Positions 1 to 7,227 of a stretch of DNA of 10,647 nt are shown here, in pieces. Source of the DNA: Prolixibacteraceae bacterium UBA6162 (GTDB taxonomy: Bacteria; Bacteroidota; Bacteroidia; Bacteroidales; Prolixibacteraceae). The number at the start of each line of letters is the position of its first letter. Position 1 is the stretch's first letter. A program made the position numbers and the translations under genes. The notes beneath the pieces were generated by a model. The model was given only the letters and a program-made list of their open reading frames with translations, was not told the origin of the DNA and did not search any database. The stretch covers positions 1-10,647 of the forward strand of contig DIUI01000055.1 of assembly GCA_002428215.1 (NCBI GenBank), written 5' to 3'.

Positions 1-52
1 ACGAAAGATAGATTGCCCGGTGGGTTTTCATCGCAATTGGAGGCAGCCTTAC

Positions 53-1558
53 TTAACGGGGAACTAAGGGTTGACCATCGAGATAGCCGCCAAGGAAGGC
101 ATCGCCCCAGAAATAGATCATAAGCGAGACGACCAGAACCGCCATTAGGTTAAGCACAAAACCGGTACGCGCCATGGTGAGGATTCCTATTCGTTCCGAG
201 CCAAATACAATTGCATTGGGAGGGGTGGCTACAGGCAACATAAAGGCCATAGACGCTGCCATGGTAGCCGGAATCATCATCAAAAGGGGATGAATTCCTG
301 CAGCTATGGAGATACCTGCCAGTATTGGCAATATCATCTCGGTAGTGGCGGTATTGGAAGTCAGTTCAGTGAGGAACGAGATAGAAAATGCAATCATCAG
401 GATCAACGCCAGTGGATGTATCCGGGCCACATCGGATAATTGGTGACCTATCCACATCGAGAGTCCAGAAGCTTTCATGCCGGTGGCCAGGGCAAATCCT
501 CCGCCAAAAAGTAACAGAATCTGCCACGGAACCTTTGATGCAGTAGGCCAGTCGAGCAGCCTTTGGCCTTTTCTGTTTTTCGAAGGCAGAATAAATAAAA
601 CTATAGCCATGGCAATAGCAACTGTTCCATCGTTCAAATAGCTGCTGTGGTTAAAGATGCGATCCCAGCCGGGAACGATAAATGCTCCAAACTTCAAATC
701 AACCCTAAGCATCCAAAGCAGGGCAAGCATAACAAAGACTCCCATAACCATTTTCTGTTCCTGGGTGGCAGGTCCCATTCCATGGAGCTGTTGCGAAAAA
801 CTATCGCGGCCAACGGCTACCCATGCGTTTTTCTTCGGTTTAAAATGGAAATAGAGGTAAGTGAAAGCAATTGCGAAAATGATGAGGGAAACCGGCAGGG
901 CAAATAGCAACCAAACAGAGAAGGAGATTTCGGGTGCATCGGGAAAATAGATTTGGTAAATTCTTGAAAAAGAGAGGTTGGCAGGGGTGCCAACCAGGGT
1001 AGCCATTCCCCCGATTGAAGCGCTGTAGGCGATACCCAGCAGAATAGCAATGCCAAACTTGTGCGGTGCTTCTTTGTTCATCAGTCCATCGAACTGGTGA
1101 ATTACCGATAAGGCGATGGGAAGCATCATCATGGCAGTGGCTGAATTCGAAATCCACATCGAAAGGAAAAAGGAAGCCACCATGAACCCCAGCAGAATCC
1201 TTCCGGGTGTTACGCCGGTAAACAGGAGAATATTGAGCGCAATCCGACGATGAAGGTCCCATCGTTCCATGGCCAGGGCAACCATAAACCCACCCATAAA
1301 CAGGAATATGATTTCGTTGAAATAGGTAGCCGATACCTCTGCCCCGTTCATGACTCCAAAAAGAGGAAAAAGTACTACCGGCAGCAATGCGGTTACAGCC
1401 AGAGGAACCACCTCGCTAACCCACCATACTGCCATAAGCAGAGCCACCGCCAGCGTTGAAGCAACCTGTGGCTGATTGCGGCCAATATCGCTAAACAACA
1501 TCAACCAGACCATTACCACAGGGATGACCAAAAAGCTAATTATCTGTTTGGTTTTCAT
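53..1558 (-). CDS. DASS/SLC13-family sodium:anion (dicarboxylate) symporter
   Basis: A 501-residue, strongly hydrophobic inner-membrane transporter of the divalent anion:Na+ symporter family (VcINDY/SLC13/CitT relatives), expected to import C4-dicarboxylates, citrate or sulfate with sodium. The family's two pseudo-symmetric signature loops are visible: SNSATAMMMLP at residues 137-147, followed by GTPAN at 190-194, and SNTATTEMILP at 401-411, followed by ATPPN at 444-448. These correspond to the SNT hairpin tips and the Na+-binding loops. The first tip reads SNS rather than SNT. Length is normal for the family (about 450-520). It is the last gene of a probable dnaG-flavoprotein-transporter transcript, 50 bp after its upstream neighbour. 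The start MKTKQII is kept because a hydrophobic helix follows at once and no better upstream start is visible. The substrate cannot be told from sequence; a dicarboxylate would suit an organism that also makes methylmalonyl-CoA mutase. Confidence 0.92.
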   Translation of the reverse strand: MKTKQIISFLVIPVVMVWLMLFSDIGRNQPQVASTLAVALLMAVWWVSEVVPLAVTALLPVVLFPLFGVMNGAEVSATYFNEIIFLFMGGFMVALAMERWDLHRRIALNILLFTGVTPGRILLGFMVASFFLSMWISNSATAMMMLPIALSVIHQFDGLMNKEAPHKFGIAILLGIAYSASIGGMATLVGTPANLSFSRIYQIYFPDAPEISFSVWLLFALPVSLIIFAIAFTYLYFHFKPKKNAWVAVGRDSFSQQLHGMGPATQEQKMVMGVFVMLALLWMLRVDLKFGAFIVPGWDRIFNHSSYLNDGTVAIAMAIVLFILPSKNRKGQRLLDWPTASKVPWQILLLFGGGFALATGMKASGLSMWIGHQLSDVARIHPLALILMIAFSISFLTELTSNTATTEMILPILAGISIAAGIHPLLMMIPATMAASMAFMLPVATPPNAIVFGSERIGILTMARTGFVLNLMAVLVVSLMIYFWGDAFLGGYLDGQPLVPR

Positions 1559-1608
1559 AGGTTAGTTACGTGCTTAAAAAGTCTAAGATCCGATATTTTC
1601 GGTAATTA

Positions 1609-2133
1609 TCAATCAGGTTTACCCGTTGATGCAGAGTCTTTGCCCGATTTTCCAGCCATATTCCCGGGACCTACCCTAACTCCAAACCGTTTGCCACTCA
1701 TATGGTCGATTCTTACTTTAAAGAGGCCTACGTTTTTGACTGCAGGTGTATTAAAATTAAACGATCTGTCGCTATAATGCTGCATCATTTGCGTAAGGGC
1801 CTCATATTTTTCATCAAAGTCAGTAACCGGCAGGGCCTCGCCCTCGGCTACTACCGAGGCCGACTGTACCCTGTAGCTGCATCCTATATGTTCATCCTGC
1901 CACACGATCTCCTCGCCAACGGTCCAGTTGATGGAAACCCGCGGATTGGCATGCAGGGTATCCCACATCCTGCCCTTTGGTTCACAATGGAGGATAACAG
2001 TATTGCCCGCCAGTGCAAAGTTCATAGGCAGCACATAGGGTTGATTGTTGAGACTCATGGCCAGATAGCAGGTTTTACAGCTTCTAACGATGGCTTCAAT
2101 TTCGTCTTTGTCCTGAATTGTTATGGTGCGCAT
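1609..2133 (-). CDS. Pyridoxamine 5'-phosphate oxidase-like FMN-binding protein (NimA-like)
   Basis: A 174-residue cytoplasmic protein of the split-barrel flavin-binding fold shared by PNPOx and the nitroimidazole-resistance protein NimA. Visible family features are the opening strand pattern YLAMSLNNQPYVLPMNFAL (residues 23-41), the segment LHCEPKGRMWDTL, where FMN-phosphate-binding basic residues usually lie, NPRVSI, and the strand CSYRVQSASVVAEGEA. The stretch SCKTCYLA holds a CxxC at residues 19-22. The last 20 or so residues (from about 155) are Gly/Lys/Ser-rich and probably disordered. The substrate is unknown; NimA relatives reduce nitro compounds, but many members have no known function. 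It starts 27 bp after the dnaG stop and ends 50 bp before the transporter gene on the same strand, so it is probably co-transcribed with both. No Shine-Dalgarno sequence is seen before ATG. Confidence 0.85.
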   Translation of the reverse strand: MRTITIQDKDEIEAIVRSCKTCYLAMSLNNQPYVLPMNFALAGNTVILHCEPKGRMWDTLHANPRVSINWTVGEEIVWQDEHIGCSYRVQSASVVAEGEALPVTDFDEKYEALTQMMQHYSDRSFNFNTPAVKNVGLFKVRIDHMSGKRFGVRVGPGNMAGKSGKDSASTGKPD

Positions 2134-2160
2134 GGTTGCTTTTTTCGGTTTTGCTTTCCA

Positions 2161-4104
2161 CTAAATAATGGCACGGCCACCAAGGTTATCTGATAGATAG
2201 CGTTCGATTTTTTTCAGGTTCTGGATTTTTGAAAGTGCATCAAACAGTCTTTTGTTGTCGTCGTCAGAGGATAACGATGCAATCTCCTTCTCCAGCTCAA
2301 GGTGCATCTCTTTAATCTTGCGGAGTTTGTATTCATTCACAACCCTTGGAATCAGCAGTCCAAGCAGGTCCTGTTCCTTTTCGGTATGTGCTCCGGCCTT
2401 TGCCCAACGTTTGCTTTCGATCCACTTTTCAGATAACAGATTGCTGGCCATCTGACTAACATCATTGTCGGAGTGGTGGGTAAAATAGCGCTCGGGGTTA
2501 AAATCGGGATTGTGCAACTGTTCGGTAATTTCATCGGCAATCGTTTTGAATACCGGCTTATCGGGGAGAATCTCATCTTCGTGTAATTGCGAAAGAATAA
2601 ACTCTCCAACGGTGATAGTTTCAGGTTGGGTTGGGTCGTCCGACTCCTGTTCGAACAGAGGCGACATGCAATATTTGAGCAGATAGCGCATAAGTTCGAG
2701 CTCTTCGGGGCTCAACTCTCCGGGCTTCTCCTTGTAGGCAATGGATTGGGGTTTTGCTTTTACAGTTGGAAGAGGTGGTTGATATGAGCCGGATTTGTCC
2801 GACTGTTTCCGTAATATCTTTCTGATTTCGGTATACAGTACATCCTCTTCAACGCTCATCAAACGGCTTACCTCTTTAATATACACAGCCCTGGTAATGC
2901 TTTCCGGAATTACGGCTACTGATTGTACTATTTCCTGAATAAGCCTTGCCCTGGCCATTGGATCATTCTCTGACCCCTCCATCAGAAGCCTTGTTTTGAA
3001 ACGAATGAAATCGGTTTCGTTTTCGGAAATAAATTTTAAAACTTCTGAAGAGCTGTGTTTCCGCGCAAATGAGTCGGGATCCTCTCCATTGGGAAACAGG
3101 AGCACCTTCACGTTCATTCCTTCCTGAAGTATCAGGTCGATGCCCCGGAGCGAGGCTTTAATTCCCGCTTCGTCACCATCGTAAAGAATGGTAATATTAG
3201 GAGTGAAGCGCCGTATAAGTCTGATCTGATCGCTGGTAAGTGCTGTTCCCGATGAGGCAACCACGTTTTCGATTCCCGCCTGATGCAGCGATATAACGTC
3301 GGTATAACCTTCTACCAGGAAACATTTGTCGATGCGGGTAATTTCACGCTTGGCCTGAAAGAGTCCGTATAAAACCTTGCTTTTATGGTAGATGTCAGAT
3401 TCCGGTGAGTTGAGGTACTTGGCTGCTTTGGGGTCGTCTTTGAGTATGCGGCCTCCAAAGCCAATAACCCGGCCAGCCAGATTGTGAATGGGAAACATGA
3501 CCCTTGCAGAGAACCGGTCGCGGATCCATTCATCGCGCTGTATGGTTAGCCCTGTTTTGTCGAGGTATTCAAGCTGATAACCCTCCTTCCTCGCAGCATC
3601 GGTGAAGGTGCTTTTTCCATCGGGGCAGAATCCCAGCTCAAATTTTCGAATGGTATCTTCTCTGATTCCCCTCTCCTGAAGGTAACTCAACCCTATGGCG
3701 CGACCCTCCTCTTCGTTCCACAAAAAACCGGAAAAGTATTTTTGAGCAAATCCCGAGACAATCATCATGCTTTCGCGATCGTCTTTTTGCTGCCGCTCTT
3801 CGTCGGTTTCCTCTTTTTCAACCACGTCGATATGGTACTTTCGGGCAAGAAATTTAAGTGCTTCGGGATAGCTCAGGCTCTCATGTTCCATGATGAAGTT
3901 TACCGAATTGCCTCCTTTGCCACAGCCAAAGCACTTGAAAATACCTTTCGCCGGAGAAACGGTAAACGAAGGTGTTTTTTCGTTGTGGAACGGACAGTTT
4001 CCCAAGTAATTAACCCCTCTTCTTTTGAGGTTAACAAAATCGGAAACCACCTCTACAATCTGTGATGCATCGATAATTCGTTCAACGGTTGCCTGGTCGA
4101 TCAT
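2161..4104 (-). CDS. dnaG: DNA primase DnaG
   Basis: The replicative primase, which makes RNA primers for lagging-strand synthesis at the fork together with the DnaB helicase. At 647 residues it has normal length. Domains in order: an N-terminal zinc ribbon of the CHC2 type with ligands C37, H40, C58 and C61; the RNA-polymerase core including RDRFSARVMFPI (about 195-206) and a conserved basic patch; the TOPRIM domain with EGYTD (265-269) and the metal-binding DGDEAG (309-314), followed by GEDPD (340-344); then a charged, helical C-terminal region (about 455-647) matching the DnaB-interacting domain, which is poorly conserved as usual. The start MIDQATVERIID fits the usual DnaG N-terminus of this phylum. 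It is the first gene of a leftward block and is divergent from the sirtuin gene. A TAnnTTTG -7 element sits 5 bases before the ATG, so the transcript may be nearly leaderless. Confidence 0.98.
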   Translation of the reverse strand: MIDQATVERIIDASQIVEVVSDFVNLKRRGVNYLGNCPFHNEKTPSFTVSPAKGIFKCFGCGKGGNSVNFIMEHESLSYPEALKFLARKYHIDVVEKEETDEERQQKDDRESMMIVSGFAQKYFSGFLWNEEEGRAIGLSYLQERGIREDTIRKFELGFCPDGKSTFTDAARKEGYQLEYLDKTGLTIQRDEWIRDRFSARVMFPIHNLAGRVIGFGGRILKDDPKAAKYLNSPESDIYHKSKVLYGLFQAKREITRIDKCFLVEGYTDVISLHQAGIENVVASSGTALTSDQIRLIRRFTPNITILYDGDEAGIKASLRGIDLILQEGMNVKVLLFPNGEDPDSFARKHSSSEVLKFISENETDFIRFKTRLLMEGSENDPMARARLIQEIVQSVAVIPESITRAVYIKEVSRLMSVEEDVLYTEIRKILRKQSDKSGSYQPPLPTVKAKPQSIAYKEKPGELSPEELELMRYLLKYCMSPLFEQESDDPTQPETITVGEFILSQLHEDEILPDKPVFKTIADEITEQLHNPDFNPERYFTHHSDNDVSQMASNLLSEKWIESKRWAKAGAHTEKEQDLLGLLIPRVVNEYKLRKIKEMHLELEKEIASLSSDDDNKRLFDALSKIQNLKKIERYLSDNLGGRAII

Positions 4105-4108
4105 ACTA

Positions 4109-4116
4109 CAAATGTA
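4109..4116 (-). promoter_or_regulatory. Candidate -7 element for dnaG (TACATTTG)
   Basis: Read on the minus strand the eight bases are TACATTTG, a full match to the Bacteroidota -7 consensus TAnnTTTG. The element ends 5 bases before the dnaG ATG, so transcription would begin at or within a base or two of the start codon. The -33 position carries no good TTG (only GTG-like bases about 20 nt upstream), which lowers confidence. Confidence 0.4.
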
Positions 4117-4133
4117 AAAATTGCGGGTCGTAT

Positions 4134-4166
4134 TTGCACAGAAACGTTATTTTACTTCTATTTTTA
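4134..4166 (+). promoter_or_regulatory. Weak candidate promoter for the sirtuin gene
   Basis: TTG at 4134-4136 (within TTTG) followed after 22 bases by TATTTTTA at 4159-4166, which matches TAnnTTTG except for the last base. Initiation would fall a few bases before the possible start codons at 4179 and 4194. Spacing is slightly long and the -7 box imperfect, so this is only a candidate. Confidence 0.25.
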
Positions 4167-4193
4167 GACAACGAACCAATGTTACAACCTGAA

Positions 4194-4910
4194 ATGGTGA
4201 AAAAATTCAAGCTGGTGGTTCTTACCGGCGCCGGAATTAGCCAGGAGAGTGGACTGAAAACTTTTCGCGAAATGGGCGGATTGTGGGAAAGCTATGATGT
4301 AGAGGAGGTGGCCAGTATTGGTGCCTGGCATCGAAATCCCGATCTGGTATTGCAGTTTTACAATGAGCGCCGGAAAGCACTCCGCAATGCAGAGCCCAAT
4401 GCCGGCCATTTTGCACTGGCTGATCTGGAGCGTGATTTTGATGTGCAGATCATTACCCAGAATGTCGATGATTTGCATGAGCGGGCAGGCAGTAGTAAAA
4501 TTTTGCATCTGCATGGCGAGTTAAACAAAGTGCGCAGTACCATTAACGAGGAGTATGTTTTAACCCTCGAACACTGGGAGCTAAATCGTGGTGATCTTTG
4601 TCCGGCCGGCGGACAGCTCAGACCTCATATAGTGTGGTTTGGAGAAGCTGTGCCAGCCATAGAGGATGCTATTCCGCTTGTCGAACAGGCCGATGCACTG
4701 GCCATAATAGGGACCTCGATGGTTGTATATCCAGCAGCCGGATTGGTAAATTATGCACCTCGCGGGATACCGATATTTGTGGTTGATCCGGGCGAACCAG
4801 GCTATTCAGCTGTCGGTACCACCTATATTCGTAAGAAAGCGACAAAAGGAGTGCCTGAACTGGCAGAACTCCTTCGATTGCATTTTGGTCATTCAGCCGC
4901 AAAAAAATAG
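4194..4910 (+). CDS. NAD+-dependent protein deacylase, Sir2 family (class III-like, SIRT5/CobB-like)
   Basis: A 238-residue cytoplasmic sirtuin that removes acyl groups from lysines using NAD+, releasing nicotinamide and O-acyl-ADP-ribose. Visible motifs: GAGISQESGLKTFR (residues 12-25) for NAD+ binding, TQNVDDLHERAG (88-99), catalytic H107 in HLHGEL, WFGEAVP (148-154), and GTSMVVYPAAGL (173-184). The FYNERR stretch supplies Y56 and R59, the YxxR pair that in SIRT5 and E. coli CobB recognises succinyl- and malonyl-lysine, so desuccinylation is a fair prediction. The four zinc-binding cysteines are missing: only C136 remains in the region between the catalytic His and WFGE. Two in-frame starts are possible, ATG 4179 (adds MLQPE) and ATG 4194; I chose 4194 because VKKFKLVVLTGAG matches the usual family N-terminus. 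An upstream extension to 4089 would cross the divergent promoter region and is unlikely. Confidence 0.93.
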   Translation: MVKKFKLVVLTGAGISQESGLKTFREMGGLWESYDVEEVASIGAWHRNPDLVLQFYNERRKALRNAEPNAGHFALADLERDFDVQIITQNVDDLHERAGSSKILHLHGELNKVRSTINEEYVLTLEHWELNRGDLCPAGGQLRPHIVWFGEAVPAIEDAIPLVEQADALAIIGTSMVVYPAAGLVNYAPRGIPIFVVDPGEPGYSAVGTTYIRKKATKGVPELAELLRLHFGHSAAKK

Positions 4911-4985
4911 TAGGAATTTTTACCCAATCTATTCACCCGTTTTATGGCAGTTTTGATAGCACAAGCAAATGAATTCATCTATAAC

Positions 4986-5639
4986 ATGAGAAAAATAATT
5001 TTCTTCACGCTGCTTCTTATTGGATGTACAATGAGCGCCGGAGCCCAGATTTTTGAAGGAGGTCTGCTCGGCGGTTTTAATGGAACCCAGGTTGAAGGCG
5101 ATGCCTACAAGGGATACCACAAACCCGGTCTGTTGGCCGGAGCCTATGTGCAGACCGATTTCACGGTTTCGGTATTTGGAGCCATGGAGATTAAATACTC
5201 CCAGAAAGGTTCTCGGAGCAAATCTTTGCTGAACGTTTTGCGCAATGAAGAAAACGGTGAAATCGTCGTGCCGGTCGACGACCAGATTCAGAAGTATATC
5301 ATGCGGCTGGGCTACGTAGAATTGCCCTTTTATATGGGCTTTAGAACCAGTGAATTCATTTCAGTGATAGGAGGTGTTTCTTTGGGGTATTTGCTTTCTT
5401 CGGCTGAATACGACGATTATGGCAGATTTCCTGCACAGGATGAAGTTCGATTTAATAAAGTGGATCTTCAACCTTTTGCCGGATTTCAATTCAATGTTTC
5501 CGAACTGCTAAAACTGGATATCCGCATGGCCTATTCGGTATTGCCCATACGGGGCGAACCTGTCCAGTCTTTTTACTGGCGAACCAGCCAGTTTAACAAC
5601 GTAATATCGATGGCACTATACTATCGTCTCGACCGTTAA
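4986..5639 (+). CDS. PorT-like outer-membrane beta-barrel protein
   Basis: A 217-residue protein with an N-terminal signal peptide (RK, then a hydrophobic core to about residue 14, then SAGA-Q with a likely signal-peptidase I cut after A20) and a body of alternating aromatic/hydrophobic strands. It fits the outer-membrane beta-barrel family common in Bacteroidota (Outer-membrane_beta-brl_2/PorT type). Typical segments are GLLGGFNGTQVEGDAYKGYHK near the mature N-terminus, MEIKYSQKGS, the pair YVELPFYMGFR, and LQPFAGFQFNVS; the last residues ALYYRLDR make an amphipathic terminal strand. The specific cargo or role is unknown. I start at ATG 4986 because it places a signal peptide exactly at the N-terminus; the in-frame ATG at 4944 would put 14 odd residues before it. 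The core also contains LIGC (11-14), which resembles a lipobox. It follows the sirtuin after 75 bp and converges on trpS with 5 bp between the stops. Confidence 0.85.
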   Translation: MRKIIFFTLLLIGCTMSAGAQIFEGGLLGGFNGTQVEGDAYKGYHKPGLLAGAYVQTDFTVSVFGAMEIKYSQKGSRSKSLLNVLRNEENGEIVVPVDDQIQKYIMRLGYVELPFYMGFRTSEFISVIGGVSLGYLLSSAEYDDYGRFPAQDEVRFNKVDLQPFAGFQFNVSELLKLDIRMAYSVLPIRGEPVQSFYWRTSQFNNVISMALYYRLDR

Positions 5640-5644
5640 GCCGG

Positions 5645-6643
5645 TTAAAAGAGCCGTTTGATTCCGATTACCTCTTTTACTTCGTTCAAAGTCTTACGGG
5701 CCGATTCCTGGGCTTTCTCTGCACCCATTCTGGCAACCCTGGAAAGATAGGCATCGTTGTCTCTGATTTCGAGGATTCGCTCGCGAATGGGAGTTGTAAA
5801 GGCAATTATATCTTCGGCAAGCTGCTTTTTCATGTCGCCGTAGCGGATAGTACAGTTGTTGTAGGTTTCTTCGAAGTGAGCCAATGTATCACTGCCCGAG
5901 ACAATTCCCATAAGGGTAAACAGATTTTGGATGGGCTCGGGTTTTGGTTGATTCATTACGGCAGGTCCGGAGTCGGTAACCGCCCGCATTACTTTTTTAC
6001 GAATGTCGGCCGGCTCTTCGAAAAGGTAAATACCGTTGCCTTCCGACTTGCCCATTTTCCCGGATCCATCCAGCCCGGGTACTTTAATCATATCCTTACC
6101 ATCGAATGTAAAAGGCTTCGGCATGGGAAACACTTTCCTGTTGTACATGTGGTTGAAGCGCTTGGCAAATTTTCTGGCCATTTCGAGATTCTGCTCCTGA
6201 TCTTTGCCTACCGGAACAAAGTTGGCTTTATGGATGATAATGTCGGCGGCCATAAGTACGGGGTAAGTAAGCAATCCTACATTTACGTTGTCGGGCTGCA
6301 TTCGGGCTTTATCTTTAAAGGAGGTCGTCCGCTCCAGCTCACCCAAATAGGCGTTCATGTTTAAAAAAGTATAGAGTTCGGTAATCTCCGGAACATCACT
6401 TTGAATAAAAATGGTGGCCACTTCCGGATCGATGCCACAGGCAAGATATTCGGCAAGCACCTGTTTTACCCCTGCCTGCAGATTCTCAGGCTTGGGATGA
6501 GTGGTGAGGGAATGTATATCGGCAATAAAAAAGTAGCAGTTGTAGTCGTGCTGCATCTTAACGAAACTTCGCACTGCTCCGAAATAGTTTCCCAGGTGGA
6601 GATTGCCGGTTGGGCGTATGCCGCTCAGAACTGTTTTTTTCAT
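5645..6643 (-). CDS. trpS: Tryptophanyl-tRNA synthetase
   Basis: A class I aminoacyl-tRNA synthetase of 332 residues that charges tRNA-Trp in the cytoplasm. The signature motifs are clear: the HIGH-type motif within PTGNLHLGNYFGAV (HLGN at residues 16-19), GKDQEQN (147-153) for tryptophan and ATP-site contacts, and the KMSKS loop as KMGKS (196-200) in LDGSGKMGKSEGN. Length matches bacterial TrpRS (about 325-345). The frame stays open to an ATG at 6685, but I use ATG 6643 because MKKTVLSGIRPTG is the normal N-terminus of the family and the 14 extra residues resemble nothing in it. No T-box or leader peptide with Trp codons is seen upstream. It stands alone on its strand, convergent with the beta-barrel gene. 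Confidence 0.97.
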   Translation of the reverse strand: MKKTVLSGIRPTGNLHLGNYFGAVRSFVKMQHDYNCYFFIADIHSLTTHPKPENLQAGVKQVLAEYLACGIDPEVATIFIQSDVPEITELYTFLNMNAYLGELERTTSFKDKARMQPDNVNVGLLTYPVLMAADIIIHKANFVPVGKDQEQNLEMARKFAKRFNHMYNRKVFPMPKPFTFDGKDMIKVPGLDGSGKMGKSEGNGIYLFEEPADIRKKVMRAVTDSGPAVMNQPKPEPIQNLFTLMGIVSGSDTLAHFEETYNNCTIRYGDMKKQLAEDIIAFTTPIRERILEIRDNDAYLSRVARMGAEKAQESARKTLNEVKEVIGIKRLF

Positions 6644-7035
6644 CCGAAAATAGTTTGTTTTAAAAGTTGCAAGGAACACGCACAATGTACTTTCATCTTT
6701 ATCTGTGCTTTGAGAATTACACGCATTGCATCATAGTAATCGTTTTGCTCTTACCAGCCGTAAATCTAACGAAGTTGGTTGACGAACGCTTAGGGCGCCA
6801 TGTTTTTTAATACATACTTAAGTAGTTTCCCAAACAGCGATCTTTTACCAGGTTCAAATTAGCAGCTGTGCTCCCAACATCATACAAGGCGTATTTCATC
6901 AGTTTCGCCCTCAGATTGTTTGGTAAGAGGGCATAAAAGTACAATGCTTGCTTCAATCTACAAAGCAGTGGATGAAATTGTAATTTTGGGCCAATCCTGG
7001 AGGCGGAAAGGTTATCGCAGGAACATGAAGAAAAG
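6644..7035. other. Gene-poor stretch with a possible decayed coding relic and a hairpin
   Basis: These 392 bases hold no gene I can name. In one plus-strand frame, codons from ATG 6685 to the stop at 6934-6936 are interrupted only by TAA 6808 and TAG 6823. The first part reads as a hydrophobic segment containing IVIVLLLPAVNLTKLVDERL, the second contains LPTSYKAYFISFALRLFGKRA. The string LLLPAVNL recalls a segment of FtsX/MacB-type ABC permeases, but the match is short. A second short frame, 6944-7039 plus, starts MLASIYKAVDE, and the minus strand is also open over about 75 codons ending at 6807. A perfect 6-bp inverted repeat, GCCCTC 6907-6912 with GAGGGC 6927-6932, lies inside. A relic, a very short gene or a structured RNA are all possible. 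Confidence 0.35.
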
Positions 7036-7227
7036 TTAGGCAGCCAGGTTTTTAAATACCTCCTCTATAATGGGAGACAAATGATCGTGAAAAGCACTTC
7101 GACACCACTGATGCAGCTCCTGAAGTTCCGAAGGCTTTGTCCAGCCTACACATTTTGTCAACTCTTTCTTAAACAGCAAAACGTCGTCGCTGACCCGGGG
7201 GAGGATGGTTTTAGCATATTCAAGCAT
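7036..7227 (-). CDS. Small hypothetical protein, 63 residues
   Basis: A short, charged, probably all-helical cytoplasmic protein beginning MLEYAKTILPRVSDD and containing LFKKELTKCVGW and LHQWCRSAFHD, with no signal peptide or membrane segment. I cannot assign a function. The pattern of an N-terminal MLEYAK helix, then LFxKEL, then a WC pair resembles small conserved hypothetical proteins I associate with Bacteroidota genomes, which supports it being real; this is recollection, not a search. Codon choice and GC content look like the neighbouring genes. It stands alone, 391 bp from the trpS start on the same strand and divergent from the hemerythrin-LuxR cassette. The upstream 60 bases are AT-rich with TAATTTAA-like sequence but no complete TAnnTTTG. 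Confidence 0.6.
   Translation of the reverse strand: MLEYAKTILPRVSDDVLLFKKELTKCVGWTKPSELQELHQWCRSAFHDHLSPIIEEVFKNLAA

Noticed and set aside
1..52. Possible gene end or terminator at the left edge
   Set aside because: No frame, hairpin or motif could be supported in these 52 bases.
647..907. Plus-strand frames inside the transporter, primase and trpS genes (for example 647-907, 1702-2193, 5876-6364)
   Set aside because: They are antisense shadows of well-identified genes, with compositions unlike real proteins.
4089..4193. N-terminal extension of the sirtuin to ATG 4089
   Set aside because: It would begin inside the dnaG start region and cross the divergent promoter; the family N-terminus begins just before the GAG motif.
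4944..4985. Earlier start for the beta-barrel protein
   Set aside because: It would bury the signal peptide behind 14 polar residues; ATG 4986 gives a normal signal peptide.
5631..5646. Bidirectional terminator hairpin between the convergent beta-barrel and trpS genes
   Set aside because: Only a 4-bp stem (ACCG/CGGT) with no U-tract on either strand.
6644..6685. 14-residue N-terminal extension of TrpS
   Set aside because: MKKTVLSGIRPTG at 6643 is the standard start; the extra residues have no family counterpart.
6890..6915. Hammerhead-ribozyme-like CTGATGA with GAAA on the minus strand
   Set aside because: GAAA lies before, not after, CTGATGA and no stem II or stem III can be formed in the required order.
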